Of a DNA stretch of 64,000 nucleotides, positions 46,401-55,389 are shown in pieces (within the stretch, counting starts at the first letter, position 1; the number at the start of each line of letters is the position of its first letter). Origin of the DNA: Rheinheimera sp. A13L. Lineage in GTDB: Bacteria; Pseudomonadota; Gammaproteobacteria; Enterobacterales; Alteromonadaceae. The DNA is taken from the NCBI RefSeq assembly GCF_000217935.1, contig NZ_AFHI01000006.1:62001-126000 (forward strand). The letters run 5' to 3'. The notes beneath the pieces are model-generated. The model was not told where the DNA came from and ran no database searches. It saw only the letters and a list, made by a program, of their open reading frames with translations. The translations under genes were made by a program, and so were the position numbers.

Positions 46401-47126
46401 ATGTCTACAAAAACTATACCTCAACCGCAGCATAATCATTTACTGGCAGCGCTGCCGCCTGAAGTTCAGGCTCGTTTATTTCCGCACCTTGAATTGGTAT
46501 CTCTGCAACTGAATTCAGTCATGTATGAGTCTGGTAGCCCTATGCGTCATGTCTACTTTCCAACAGACGCTATTGTCTCACTGCAATACATTATGAAAAA
46601 CGGTGCCTCGACGGCAATTATGTTGGTGGGGAACGAAGGCTTGTTAGGTATTTCGTTATTTATGGGCGGAGCGAGCACGCCAAACCGTTCGCTGGTGCAA
46701 AATGCCGGCTATGCATATCGCCTGCCACGCTTTCATGTGAAAGATGAACTCAACCGAAACGGCCAATTATTGCAATTAATGCTGCGTTATACTCAGGCCT
46801 TGATCACCCAGGTGGCTCAGACCGCGGTCTGTAACAGACATCATTCCATTGACCAGCAACTTTGCCGCTGGCTACTGCTGTCGATGGATCGTTTAACCCA
46901 CAACAACCTGGCTATGACGCAGGAGTTTATGGGCAACATGCTTGGTGTTCGCAGAGAAGGCGTGACTAGAGCCGCATTAAAGCTGCAAAAACAAGGAGCT
47001 ATTACTTATTCGCGTGGCAATATCAAAGTGCTGGACAGAATTCAACTCGAAGCGCTGAGCTGTGAATGTTACGAAGTAGTAAAAAAAGAAACAAAACTCT
47101 TGTTGCCTTATCTGCCGCAGCGGTAA
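46401..47126 (+). CDS. Crp/Fnr-family regulator, paralog 2
   Basis: A 241-residue regulator nearly collinear with that at 21007-21783: a sensor half (VMYESGSPMRHVYFPTDAIV, GNEGLLGISLFMGG) and a helix-turn-helix AMTQEFMGNMLGVRREGVTRAALKL. The proteins agree at about four in five positions by eye while silent sites differ widely, so the duplication is not recent. It lacks the C-terminal tail of paralog 1. It lies 400 bases before the cyanide-insensitive oxidase operon on the same strand, but control of that operon is not shown. Confidence 0.9.
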   Translation: MSTKTIPQPQHNHLLAALPPEVQARLFPHLELVSLQLNSVMYESGSPMRHVYFPTDAIVSLQYIMKNGASTAIMLVGNEGLLGISLFMGGASTPNRSLVQNAGYAYRLPRFHVKDELNRNGQLLQLMLRYTQALITQVAQTAVCNRHHSIDQQLCRWLLLSMDRLTHNNLAMTQEFMGNMLGVRREGVTRAALKLQKQGAITYSRGNIKVLDRIQLEALSCECYEVVKKETKLLLPYLPQR

Positions 47127-47528
47127 GTACATCACAAATGTAGCTGCTATTTCTCAAGTGGTTTTGCCAACCACAAAAGCATGAAGCAGCAAACAGTGGC
47201 TATAACACGAACATGATCTGGCAGTCCTTCCTTTTTAAACCTTGTTAAGCATAAAAATTAAGCAGACTTCCATGGTGGTTTGCTTCAATAGAGTTCTTTT
47301 TCAGGCACCTCAGCTATTCACTTATCTAAGTGTTCAGTGTGCCCCGCTCAGATTTTTTCAATAAGTAAAGTTGCGTCCCCCACCGAACAGAGACAGCTGA
47401 AGCAGCTGGTTAAACTCAACCTATGGTGTTTGTCATCTTTTAACATCTTAGCTCCCAAAAAATGGCGTTATTTTTTAACTGACATCGACTTTATCTAAGC
47501 TGCAACAGCGCAAACCAGAGGTGTTTAA
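47127..47528. other. intergenic region before cioA
   Basis: No gene seen in about 400 bases. It contains a 14-base inverted repeat CACTTA-TC-TAAGTG at 47319-47332, about 200 bases before cioA, and AT-rich promoter-like sequence. No FNR-type TTGAT-N4-ATCAA site was found. Confidence 0.45.
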
Positions 47529-48971
47529 ATGCTTGGATTTACTGCATTAGAGCTCGCCAGAATACAGTTTGGTTTCACTATTTCATTTCATATTATATTT
47601 CCCGCCATCACTATAGGTTTGGCCAGTTACCTCACTGTGCTGGAGATACTTTGGCTTTCAACAAAGCGTGAAGTTTATCGGGATCTTTATCATTTTTGGG
47701 TAAAAATATTTGCAGTAAGTTTTGGTATGGGCGTGGTTTCTGGTCTGGTTATGGCGTATCAGTTCGGCACCAACTGGAGTTATTTTTCAGATTTCGCCGG
47801 CAGTATTACCGGGCCTCTGCTGGCCTATGAAGTACTGACTGCATTTTTTCTGGAAGCAGGATTTTTAGGGGTGATGTTATTTGGCTGGCACCGTGTTGGC
47901 CCCAGAATGCATTTAATGTCTACCGCTATGGTTGCTGTCGGCACACTCATTTCTGCGTCCTGGATCATTGCCTCCAATAGCTGGATGCAAACGCCCCAGG
48001 GCTTTGAAATTATTGATGGACGCGCAGTACCTACCGACTGGATTGCCGTTATTTTTAATCCATCATTTCCTTATCGCCTTATTCACATGAGCATTGCAGC
48101 TTATCTGGCAACCGCCCTACTTGTGGTGGGTTCAGCAGCCTGGCATCTGCTTCGTGGCAATAACAATACATCCATCAAAAAAATGTTTTCGATGGGGTTA
48201 TGGATGTTGGTTCTGGTCGCCCCCTTACAAGCAGTGGTAGGTGACTTGCACGGATTAAATACACTGGAATATCAACCTGTAAAGCTCGCGGCAATAGAAG
48301 GGCATTGGGAGAATAAAACCAATGGTGAAGGTGTGCCATTGATCCTGATTGGCTGGCCGGATATGGAGCGGGAAGAGACCAGATACAAAATAGAAATCCC
48401 CCATTTGGGTAGCCTGCTCCTCACTGGTACATGGGACGGCCCCATACCTGCGTTAAAAGACTTCCCACCTGAAGACCGACCTAATTCGACCATAGTTTTT
48501 TGGTCCTTCCGTATTATGGTCGGATTGGGACTGTGCATGATCCTGATGGGCATATGGGGTGCTGTGCTACGTTGGCGGGGAAAACTCTGGAGCAACAGAG
48601 CATTTCAGAAATTTGCAGTGCTTATGTGGCCCACAGGGCTTATCGCCATACTGGCGGGTTGGTATACCACCGAAATTGGCCGCCAACCCTGGACTGTGTA
48701 TGGCATTTTCCGCACTGCCGATTCGGTATCCAATCATAGCGCGGGCCAACTCGGCTTTACCTTATTACTCTTTATTGTGGTGTACATCGCCATATTTGGC
48801 ACTGGTACCGCTTATCTGTTTCGCCTGGTCCAAAAAGGACCTGTGCCCTTTGAAGGACGACAAACCGAAGAAGGCGGAGTTGGTCAGGAACAGACCCCTA
48901 TGCGGCCGATATCCGCTGCGAAAAAAAGCGACCGTGATGATGCACCAGATCCTGATGAGCGAGATAAATAA
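47529..48971 (+). CDS. cioA: cytochrome bd-type (cyanide-insensitive) ubiquinol oxidase subunit I
   Basis: A 480-residue subunit with about nine helices that oxidises ubiquinol and reduces oxygen. Conserved features are the haem histidine at residue 21 in FTISFHIIFPAITIG, GRQPWTVYG at the C-terminal quinol/haem region, and SGLVMAYQFGTNWSYFSDFAG. The short quinol loop and total length place it with CioA-type oxidases rather than long-loop CydA. The C-terminus is hydrophilic. Its stop overlaps the start of subunit II by one base (TAATG). Confidence 0.92.
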   Translation: MLGFTALELARIQFGFTISFHIIFPAITIGLASYLTVLEILWLSTKREVYRDLYHFWVKIFAVSFGMGVVSGLVMAYQFGTNWSYFSDFAGSITGPLLAYEVLTAFFLEAGFLGVMLFGWHRVGPRMHLMSTAMVAVGTLISASWIIASNSWMQTPQGFEIIDGRAVPTDWIAVIFNPSFPYRLIHMSIAAYLATALLVVGSAAWHLLRGNNNTSIKKMFSMGLWMLVLVAPLQAVVGDLHGLNTLEYQPVKLAAIEGHWENKTNGEGVPLILIGWPDMEREETRYKIEIPHLGSLLLTGTWDGPIPALKDFPPEDRPNSTIVFWSFRIMVGLGLCMILMGIWGAVLRWRGKLWSNRAFQKFAVLMWPTGLIAILAGWYTTEIGRQPWTVYGIFRTADSVSNHSAGQLGFTLLLFIVVYIAIFGTGTAYLFRLVQKGPVPFEGRQTEEGGVGQEQTPMRPISAAKKSDRDDAPDPDERDK

Positions 48972-49978
48972 TGGGTATTGAACTTTCGGTGATTTGGGCT
49001 CTTATTATTTTGTTCTCCATCATGATGTATATCGTCATGGATGGCTTCGATCTGGGTCTTGGCATTCTTTATCCCTTTTTTAAGGAAAAAGAACAACGTG
49101 ACATCATCATGAATACTGTCGCTCCGGTATGGGACGGTAATGAAACCTGGCTGGTGATGGGCGGAGCAGGGCTAATGGCCGCTTTCCCATTAGCCTATTC
49201 TGTGATCCTCAGTGCACTGTATTTACCTGTGATCCTGATGCTGCTCGGCCTGGTATTTCGTGGGGTTGCATTTGAATTCAGATTCAAAGCACTCGACCAT
49301 GAAAGGCACTTTTGGGATAAAGCCTTTATAGGAGGTTCAGTCGCAGCCACTTTTTTTCAGGGCGTGACTCTCGGCGCCTATGTTCAGGGTATTCCGGTGG
49401 TCGATCGTGCTTATGCAGGCAATGCCTTTGATTGGCTATCGCCATTTTCGATTTTTACCGGAATAGGCCTGGTGGCTGCATTTGCTCTGCTGGGAAGCAC
49501 CTGGTTAATAATTAAAACGGTGGGAGAAATTCAAAACCGTGCTTATAAAATCACTTCCCACCTCAGTTGGATACTGTTGGGTTTTATTGTTGTAGTCAGC
49601 ATTTGGACACCGCTGCGTGATGCCAGTATTGCAGAGCGTTGGTTTTCTTTGCCCACTATTCTTTGGTTTTCTCCCGTTCCCGTATTGGTACTAGCATGTA
49701 CCTATTTGTTGAGACGCGCTGTGGCTCAACGAAAACAGATCCAGCCGTTTATTTTCACGTTAATGTTGGTGTTCCTCGGTTATAGCGGACTGGGTATCAG
49801 CTTGTGGCCCCATATTATTCCCCCCTCAATCACTATTTGGGATGCAGCTTCCCCGCCACAAAGCCAGGGATTTGCCTTAGTCGGTGCCTTGTTTATTATT
49901 CCCTTTATTTTGGTTTATACCGCATGGGCCTACTACGTTTTCAGAGGAAAAGTCACTTCCGGGGAAGGTTACCATTGA
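48971..49978 (+). CDS. cioB: cytochrome bd-type ubiquinol oxidase subunit II
   Basis: A 335-residue subunit with about eight helices. Signatures are MDGFDLGLGILYPFFK and WDGNETWLVMGGAGLMAAFPLAYS near the N-terminus, with GVAFEFRFKALDHERHFWDKAF next. It starts within the stop of cioA and is followed, with an overlap, by a DUF2474 gene. Together the three should form the respiratory oxidase, giving growth at low oxygen or with inhibitors such as cyanide. Confidence 0.92.
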   Translation: MGIELSVIWALIILFSIMMYIVMDGFDLGLGILYPFFKEKEQRDIIMNTVAPVWDGNETWLVMGGAGLMAAFPLAYSVILSALYLPVILMLLGLVFRGVAFEFRFKALDHERHFWDKAFIGGSVAATFFQGVTLGAYVQGIPVVDRAYAGNAFDWLSPFSIFTGIGLVAAFALLGSTWLIIKTVGEIQNRAYKITSHLSWILLGFIVVVSIWTPLRDASIAERWFSLPTILWFSPVPVLVLACTYLLRRAVAQRKQIQPFIFTLMLVFLGYSGLGISLWPHIIPPSITIWDAASPPQSQGFALVGALFIIPFILVYTAWAYYVFRGKVTSGEGYH

Positions 49979-50121
49979 ATAAAGCATTCAATTTCACTGC
50001 GCCACTGTGGCTTAAACAAATAGGCTGGCTGGTGCTGATTTGGCTGGCCAGCGTCGCGGCACTAGCCATAGTCGCATCTTTATTGCGGTTTTTTATGTCT
50101 GCAGTAGGAATGACGGCCTGA
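49975..50121 (+). CDS. DUF2474 small oxidase-associated membrane protein (TTG start)
   Basis: A 48-codon gene beginning at TTG 49975, which overlaps the cioB stop as TTGA; GGGGAAGG lies just upstream. It encodes one helix, LKQIGWLVLIWLASVAALAIV, with the tail LRFFMSAVGMTA, matching DUF2474 proteins found behind cioAB. It is the likely counterpart of CydX/CydY-type small subunits and may stabilise the complex. Confidence 0.82.
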   Translation: MNKAFNFTAPLWLKQIGWLVLIWLASVAALAIVASLLRFFMSAVGMTA

Positions 50122-50305
50122 TCGGCCACCATCATCCATTCAGCGTAGCTCTACCGACCTCTCTAAAAGCATGCCCGCGCCTTGTACGACAACGAACAGA
50201 CTCCCCTGCTGATGCAGCGCACTATATAGCCTCGGGGCAGTGCTCGGATCGCCAACATTCACTGCCCTCGCGACTAAGATAGGATATAGATCAAAGGACA
50301 TGGAT

Positions 50306-51781
50306 ATGATGTATTCAGTACCACATAACATTCAGCCGACAACACCCGCCCTGCTTGCACCACTTCAAGTGGATAGCAGGCAGCTTTATTTTGCCATGTT
50401 AGACGAGGGCTCTGGCATAGTAGGCCAGATTGACGAATTATCAGGCTCCACCTCGCGTAGCTTCCTGCAGGAACAACTTAGCATAGCCGCTGCAACCCAC
50501 TCCGACTTTCCTGCCACTATGCTGTCATTGCCGGCTGTGCTGTGCAGTGCTCAGGATCAAGTGGCACAGGAGTACCGGCACTACCTTGATGAGCGGAGTG
50601 CCGGGTCGCCGCGGCGTTACTTTGGCTGCCGCTCGCATGCGATGTATTTTCTTCGCGCTGTTGCCCCAACCAAACTTGTGGACGGTGCCTGGCTTTATGG
50701 CTTGCTGCAAAGCTGGCAGGATCCGCGGCTGACACCTCTTATCCGCACTTATCTGGAAGAGCTGGGTTGCGGCAATCTGCAACAAAACCATGTGCTGATC
50801 TACAAACGATTACTCGCCCGCTATGGTTGTGAGAAATGGCAGGACGGCCCGACAGCACACTTCACACAAGGAGCTGTGCAGCTCGCTCTGGCCCATCACG
50901 CCGATGAGTTTTTGCCGGAATTAATAGGTTTTAATCTGGGCTACGAACAGCTGCCTCTGCACTTGCTGATCACAGCCTACGAACTGAACGAACTCAACAT
51001 CGACCCCTACTACTTTACCTTGCATGTGTCTATCGATAATGCCTCTACCGGCCACGCGCGTTTAGCCTTACAAAGCCTGCAGGATTGCACACCGAGGCTT
51101 GGCGATGCCAAAGAGTTTTATCGTCGTGTCGGCAATGGCTACCGCTTAAACCAGGTTGGCATGGGCACGCAGCAAGTGATTGCATCTTTTGATCTTGAGC
51201 AAGAACTACTGCGGGTTATCTCTGACAAGGCCCAGACCGGAGCAAAACTGCATTCTGACTATTGCCTGGTCGGAGGCCGGCTGCTGAGTGAATGGTTGTC
51301 TTCATCGGCTGAAATGGCAGATCTGCTGAAGACTTTGCAATCCACTGGCTGGATCCGCCGCGGGGAGAGCCTGGAGCAAAGTCGTTTCTGGCACCTGTTA
51401 ACCGATGAGCAAGCCCCTATGTTCGGCGTCTTCGATGGTTACGAGCTACAACTTCTGAAAGATTGGATCCTGAACGATGCAAACAAGACGCCCACTATAA
51501 ACAGATTTCGTATTCGCGCCACTGGCAGCACTATTGAAAGCTCAGCTGCGCCGCAAAGCGATGCCAGCATCAAACAAATCATCGCTCATCACGCCAACAA
51601 GGCCCCCCGCACCGGCAACTGTGCGGAGGTTGATATTCTGTTCAGCCAGTTAACCGGGGTTGACACTAAGGCTGGGGCCTTTGCCGTTTTAACGGGCCTG
51701 CTCTCGCCAGCAAATCACCCTACGCCCGCAGGTCTGGCAGCAACCAGGCTCTATGCCGATCTTTTTCTGAACCTGAGCTAA
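50306..51781 (+). CDS. iron-containing redox enzyme, haem-oxygenase-like fold
   Basis: A 491-residue protein of the haem-oxygenase-like iron enzyme family (PF14518-like). The helical core has the pattern ELIGFNLGYEQLPLHLLITAYE, then DPYYFTLHVSIDNASTGHA, whose D and H positions match metal ligands of this fold; further candidate ligands lie in NLQQNHVLIYKRLLARYG. Related enzymes use non-haem iron and oxygen on amino acids or fatty acids (UndA, SznF, BesC). The substrate here is unknown. The frame extends to 50240; AAAGGA lies seven bases before ATG 50306. It is the first gene of the cyanophycin-type operon, three bases before the methyltransferase. Confidence 0.82.
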   Translation: MMYSVPHNIQPTTPALLAPLQVDSRQLYFAMLDEGSGIVGQIDELSGSTSRSFLQEQLSIAAATHSDFPATMLSLPAVLCSAQDQVAQEYRHYLDERSAGSPRRYFGCRSHAMYFLRAVAPTKLVDGAWLYGLLQSWQDPRLTPLIRTYLEELGCGNLQQNHVLIYKRLLARYGCEKWQDGPTAHFTQGAVQLALAHHADEFLPELIGFNLGYEQLPLHLLITAYELNELNIDPYYFTLHVSIDNASTGHARLALQSLQDCTPRLGDAKEFYRRVGNGYRLNQVGMGTQQVIASFDLEQELLRVISDKAQTGAKLHSDYCLVGGRLLSEWLSSSAEMADLLKTLQSTGWIRRGESLEQSRFWHLLTDEQAPMFGVFDGYELQLLKDWILNDANKTPTINRFRIRATGSTIESSAAPQSDASIKQIIAHHANKAPRTGNCAEVDILFSQLTGVDTKAGAFAVLTGLLSPANHPTPAGLAATRLYADLFLNLS

Positions 51782-51783
51782 GT

Positions 51784-52713
51784 ATGAATAACGACTCTCT
51801 GCTACGTCTGGCTATGGAGCTAAAAGCCACAGGCTACTTTTTTACCACTGTCACTCCGGCCACCCACGCACGGGTTAATTCAAGGTTGCAGGGCAACTGG
51901 GCAACGAATCTGACGGATGTCTTTGGCTGGAGCCGCCCTTTCCGGCAAGAGCTTATAGCGCCTCAGCTTTTTGAGGCGATGCGCCATGCCAATGTACTGA
52001 GTTTGCAGGGTGATGGCTGGATCTCGCGGGTACGAGCTTCAACCCTGCACGGCCAGCTTTTTCTGCACTCGGCTTATCCGACAACAGCCTCAGACGCCAT
52101 CTTCTTCGGTCCCGACACCTACCGCTTTACCAACGTAATAGCCCAACATCTTGCCGGTGATGCACAAGTTCGGCGTGCCGTTGATATAGGCTGCGGTGCT
52201 GGCCCTGGTGCCGTGCTTATTGCACTGGAACGGCCACTGGCACAAGTCTTTGCTGTGGATATCAACGACATGGCCTTGAGGTACAGCGCTGTTAACGCTT
52301 GCCTTGCTGGTGCGGCCCGGGTAGTGACCCAAAGCTCCGATCTGCTGGACAATGTTGAGGGTGATTTTGATTTAATAGTCGCCAATCCGCCTTATCTGCT
52401 CGATGTGCAGCAACGCATTTACCGGCACGGTGGTGGCAGCTTCGGCGAAGGACTGTCGCTGGCTATTGTCAGTCAGGCTAAAACGAGGCTGGCCCTTGGC
52501 GGCACTTTGTTGCTCTATACAGGCACAGCCATCATCAAGGGCCATGACCGCTTTCGCACTGCGGTTGCCTCACTTCTCGGGGGTTCCAACCTCGAATGGG
52601 ACTATCAGGAGCTCGACCCTGATGTATTCGGCGAAGAACTGGACGAACCGGCTTATGCCGGAGTCGACCGTATTGCTGCAGTGTTACTCAGAGCCCGCAG
52701 GACAAGGTTGTGA
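51784..52713 (+). CDS. class I SAM-dependent methyltransferase with NPPY motif
   Basis: A 309-residue methyltransferase. SAM-binding motif I is VDIGCGAGPGAVLIALE at residues 133-149; NPPY at 201-204 marks enzymes that methylate amide, amine or exocyclic nitrogen groups, such as PrmC or DNA/RNA N-methyltransferases. The N-terminal 100 residues are not a PrmC domain I recognise. Its stop TGA overlaps the GTG start of the next ligase gene (GTGA). In this operon it may methylate a product of the ligases, which is an inference from context. Confidence 0.83.
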   Translation: MNNDSLLRLAMELKATGYFFTTVTPATHARVNSRLQGNWATNLTDVFGWSRPFRQELIAPQLFEAMRHANVLSLQGDGWISRVRASTLHGQLFLHSAYPTTASDAIFFGPDTYRFTNVIAQHLAGDAQVRRAVDIGCGAGPGAVLIALERPLAQVFAVDINDMALRYSAVNACLAGAARVVTQSSDLLDNVEGDFDLIVANPPYLLDVQQRIYRHGGGSFGEGLSLAIVSQAKTRLALGGTLLLYTGTAIIKGHDRFRTAVASLLGGSNLEWDYQELDPDVFGEELDEPAYAGVDRIAAVLLRARRTRL

Positions 52714-54395
52714 AAATTCTCAACAGCCGCTTTCTGCGCGGACCAAACATTTATGCCATGGAACCCTGCTTTGTCACGCTAATTGACCTTAAAAGCCACA
52801 GTACAGTCGGGGTCGAAGTTTTGCAGGAGGCCACAGCTCTTATACACAAACTGATGCCAGGCAGCTTCGCTCCGATCGCTATTGACCAGTGCGAAGTGCC
52901 ATGGCTGCTGGTGCGACTGACCTGTGCGGCTCAGGCCTGGCTGGGCAGTACTGCGACATTCTGCAACGCGCTGGCTTTTTCTCCTTCAACACCCAACTTG
53001 TATCGCTTGATATCTGGCTATCAGCACGAAGCCGTAGCCGAAGCAGCGCTTCGGCTTGCAGTCGGGTTTATCACAGCGATACTGCACCAGCAGCAGTTTG
53101 ACCTCGAAGGACAACTCGATGAGTTGAAAAAAATAGCCGACACCAGTGCCCATAGTCCCGCAACCTTCTTTTCGCTAAATACCAAGGACCACATTCCTGT
53201 GGTGGCCGTCACAGGGACCAACGGTAAAACAACCACCACACTGCTGATTTCACATGTGCTTCGCGCCAGCGGCTTGCGTACGGGCACAACAACAACACAG
53301 GGCATTTATATCGACGGACAGTGCGTGAAAACCGGCGACTGCTCAGGCTACTGGTCGGCACGCAGGGTGCTTAGTGATAGCTCTGTGCAAGTGGCAACAC
53401 TTGAAACAGCACGAGGCGGGATCCTAAAGCGTGGTCTTGGATTTGATCGCTGTGATGTGGCCGTCGTGTTAAATGTCAGCAGCGACCACCTGGGGCTTGA
53501 TGGTATCGAGACACTGGAGGATCTGGCGCAGGTTAAAGGTTTGGTGGCGCGTTGTGCACGTGACTCTGTGGTACTGAATGCAGACGATGCACTCTGTGTC
53601 GCAATGCGCGACAGCCTTGCCCCCCGGTGCAAAGCGGTATTTTTTGCCATGGACCCGCGTAATCCGGTACTTCTGGAACATCTGCGCTCTGGCGGCGCAG
53701 CCGCCTGCCTTAACGACGATGGCTGGCTTCTCTGGTGTCACGGCAGTGAGTCTTTACAGCTGATACAAGCGGTGGATCTGCCTTTTACCATGCAGGGCCA
53801 CGCCAGGTACAACATAGCCAATGCGCTCGCCGCATTCGCAGCGCTCTGTTGCCTTGGTCTGGAGCCAACTGCTATTGCCCGTTCTTTGGCCTGTTTCGTC
53901 TCCAATGCACAAAGCAATCCGTTGCGGGGCAACCTGTTTGAAATCGATGGAGTTCTGCTCATAGTGGACTATGCGCACAATGCCGTTGCCTATAGTGCGC
54001 TCTGTGAAATGGCACAGTCGATGCGCCAGGGCAACGCCAGACTGCTTGGCGTTATTACGGCTCCGGGAGATCGTCGCAGCGAAGATCTGTACAACACCGG
54101 GCTGGTATGCGGGCAGAATTTCGACGAACTGGTGGTTTACGAACATGATCCGCGTGGCCGCAGCTCTGGCGGCATTGCCAGTGAAATACTGCGGGGCGCG
54201 CGAAGTATAGCCCCCAACAAATTAATGCACGGCGAACCCGGCATTCGGCAAGCACTGTGGCTGGGCCTGAGCGCAGCGCGACCCGGTGATGTGCTGGTAT
54301 TCACCTGTGCCGGAACCTTAGACGATCTTGTAGAAGGCATTCGCCTCAAAAACCCGGCCGAGGCAAATCGGATAGCGCTCGGGATCTCAGCCTGA
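52710..54395 (+). CDS. cyanophycin-synthetase-like ligase lacking the ATP-grasp domain
   Basis: A 561-residue protein with the CphA N-terminal domain (starts like CphA: FLRGPNIYAMEPC, and GYQHEAVAEAALRLAVGF) joined directly to the Mur-ligase domain. The ATP site is VTGTNGKTTTT at 167-177, followed by TGDCSGYWSARRVL, LETARGGILKRGLGFDRCDV and DHLGLDGIETLEDL, which closely match the neighbouring CphA. The approximately 270-residue ATP-grasp domain that adds aspartate in CphA is absent, and the HIVEHLAIELQ region of the N-domain is replaced. It could therefore do one amide ligation on a side-chain acid but not extend the backbone. GTG start overlapping the methyltransferase stop. Confidence 0.85.
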   Translation: MKILNSRFLRGPNIYAMEPCFVTLIDLKSHSTVGVEVLQEATALIHKLMPGSFAPIAIDQCEVPWLLVRLTCAAQAWLGSTATFCNALAFSPSTPNLYRLISGYQHEAVAEAALRLAVGFITAILHQQQFDLEGQLDELKKIADTSAHSPATFFSLNTKDHIPVVAVTGTNGKTTTTLLISHVLRASGLRTGTTTTQGIYIDGQCVKTGDCSGYWSARRVLSDSSVQVATLETARGGILKRGLGFDRCDVAVVLNVSSDHLGLDGIETLEDLAQVKGLVARCARDSVVLNADDALCVAMRDSLAPRCKAVFFAMDPRNPVLLEHLRSGGAAACLNDDGWLLWCHGSESLQLIQAVDLPFTMQGHARYNIANALAAFAALCCLGLEPTAIARSLACFVSNAQSNPLRGNLFEIDGVLLIVDYAHNAVAYSALCEMAQSMRQGNARLLGVITAPGDRRSEDLYNTGLVCGQNFDELVVYEHDPRGRSSGGIASEILRGARSIAPNKLMHGEPGIRQALWLGLSAARPGDVLVFTCAGTLDDLVEGIRLKNPAEANRIALGISA

Positions 54396-54438
54396 CAAGG
54401 TGAATTCCCCATGTAAGGGAAATGATGATTAAGGACAA

Positions 54439-55389
54439 ATGATGAAAAAAGACTGCAGTACTACTGTAGAAGGCCCGCGCACTGGTCACCTGGTGATCAT
54501 CGGCGGCAAAGAGAACCGTAAAAGTGACATGGTTATTCTTGAGCGTTTTGTTGCTTTGGCCGGAGGCCCTGATGCCAATATCTTTGTGCTTACGGCAGCA
54601 AGTGATAAACACGATGAGATGTGGAGCCTCTACGAAAACGCCTTTACCAGCCTGGGGGTGCGTCAGGTGACCACATCGAACATAAAAAACCGCGAGGATG
54701 CCTGCGGGGAAGCCATAGCAGCCAGAATTTCTGAAGCGGATGGTATCTTTATGACAGGTGGAGATCAGAAGCGGCTAATGGCACTGATTGGCGGCACCCG
54801 GATTGATCATGCTATGCACAGTGCATTACGTCAGCGCGGAGCCTGCATAGGTGGCACCAGCGCCGGGGCATCAGCCATGTCGGAGCATATGCTGTTCAAT
54901 GGTAGCAACGACCTGCTGCCGCAAAAAGGTTCGGTTCATCTGGGTGCAGGGCTTGGATTAGTGCGTAGGGTGATTATCGATCAACACTTTTCAGAGCGGC
55001 AAAGGCTCGGCAGGTTGTTGTCGGCAGTTGCTCAGAACCCCTACTTGCTTGGTGCCGGTATAGACGAAAATACCGCCTTAATAGTCCGGCCTGGCCAGAG
55101 CATCGAGGTGATAGGCGATGGTGCCGTCACGCTGATTGACGGCCGGGAAATGTTGTCAAATTTCACCGAAGTAAAAAACAGCGAAACACTCGAGCTTGCC
55201 GATGTACGCCTGCACTTGCTCCCTGCGGGCGTGAGCTATGATCTTGCCTCTTTTACACAAGAACCCGACAAGGATGAAACCACAGTGCCACTTTCCCCGG
55301 GCTTGGGTGACGCTATAGCCGCAGTCACCTCCTGGTGTGGTTTGTATCGTGAGTCAACAGAGCAGAAAACAGCCGGAGAATCCTTATGA
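54439..55389 (+). CDS. cphB: cyanophycinase, intracellular
   Basis: A 316-residue serine peptidase of family S51. The nucleophile is S141 in GGTSAGASAMSE; GGDQ at 107-110 and the histidine in VRRVIIDQHFSERQRLGRL match the active site region. The N-terminus LVIIGGKENRK is typical. There is no signal peptide, so it is the intracellular type that cuts cyanophycin to beta-Asp-Arg dipeptides. The start ATG 54439 lies after AAGGAC; a second ATG follows at once. It overlaps the cphA start region by 4 bases (stop 55389, next start 55386). Confidence 0.9.
   Translation: MMKKDCSTTVEGPRTGHLVIIGGKENRKSDMVILERFVALAGGPDANIFVLTAASDKHDEMWSLYENAFTSLGVRQVTTSNIKNREDACGEAIAARISEADGIFMTGGDQKRLMALIGGTRIDHAMHSALRQRGACIGGTSAGASAMSEHMLFNGSNDLLPQKGSVHLGAGLGLVRRVIIDQHFSERQRLGRLLSAVAQNPYLLGAGIDENTALIVRPGQSIEVIGDGAVTLIDGREMLSNFTEVKNSETLELADVRLHLLPAGVSYDLASFTQEPDKDETTVPLSPGLGDAIAAVTSWCGLYRESTEQKTAGESL

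Noticed and set aside
50140-50331. Minus-strand 63-codon ORF before the iron enzyme gene
   Set aside because: It overlaps the start and promoter region of the operon on the other strand, has no ribosome site and no recognisable pattern.
53021-54412. Minus-strand ORFs under the CphA-like ligase gene
   Set aside because: They are shadow frames of a GC-rich gene and have no recognisable protein content.
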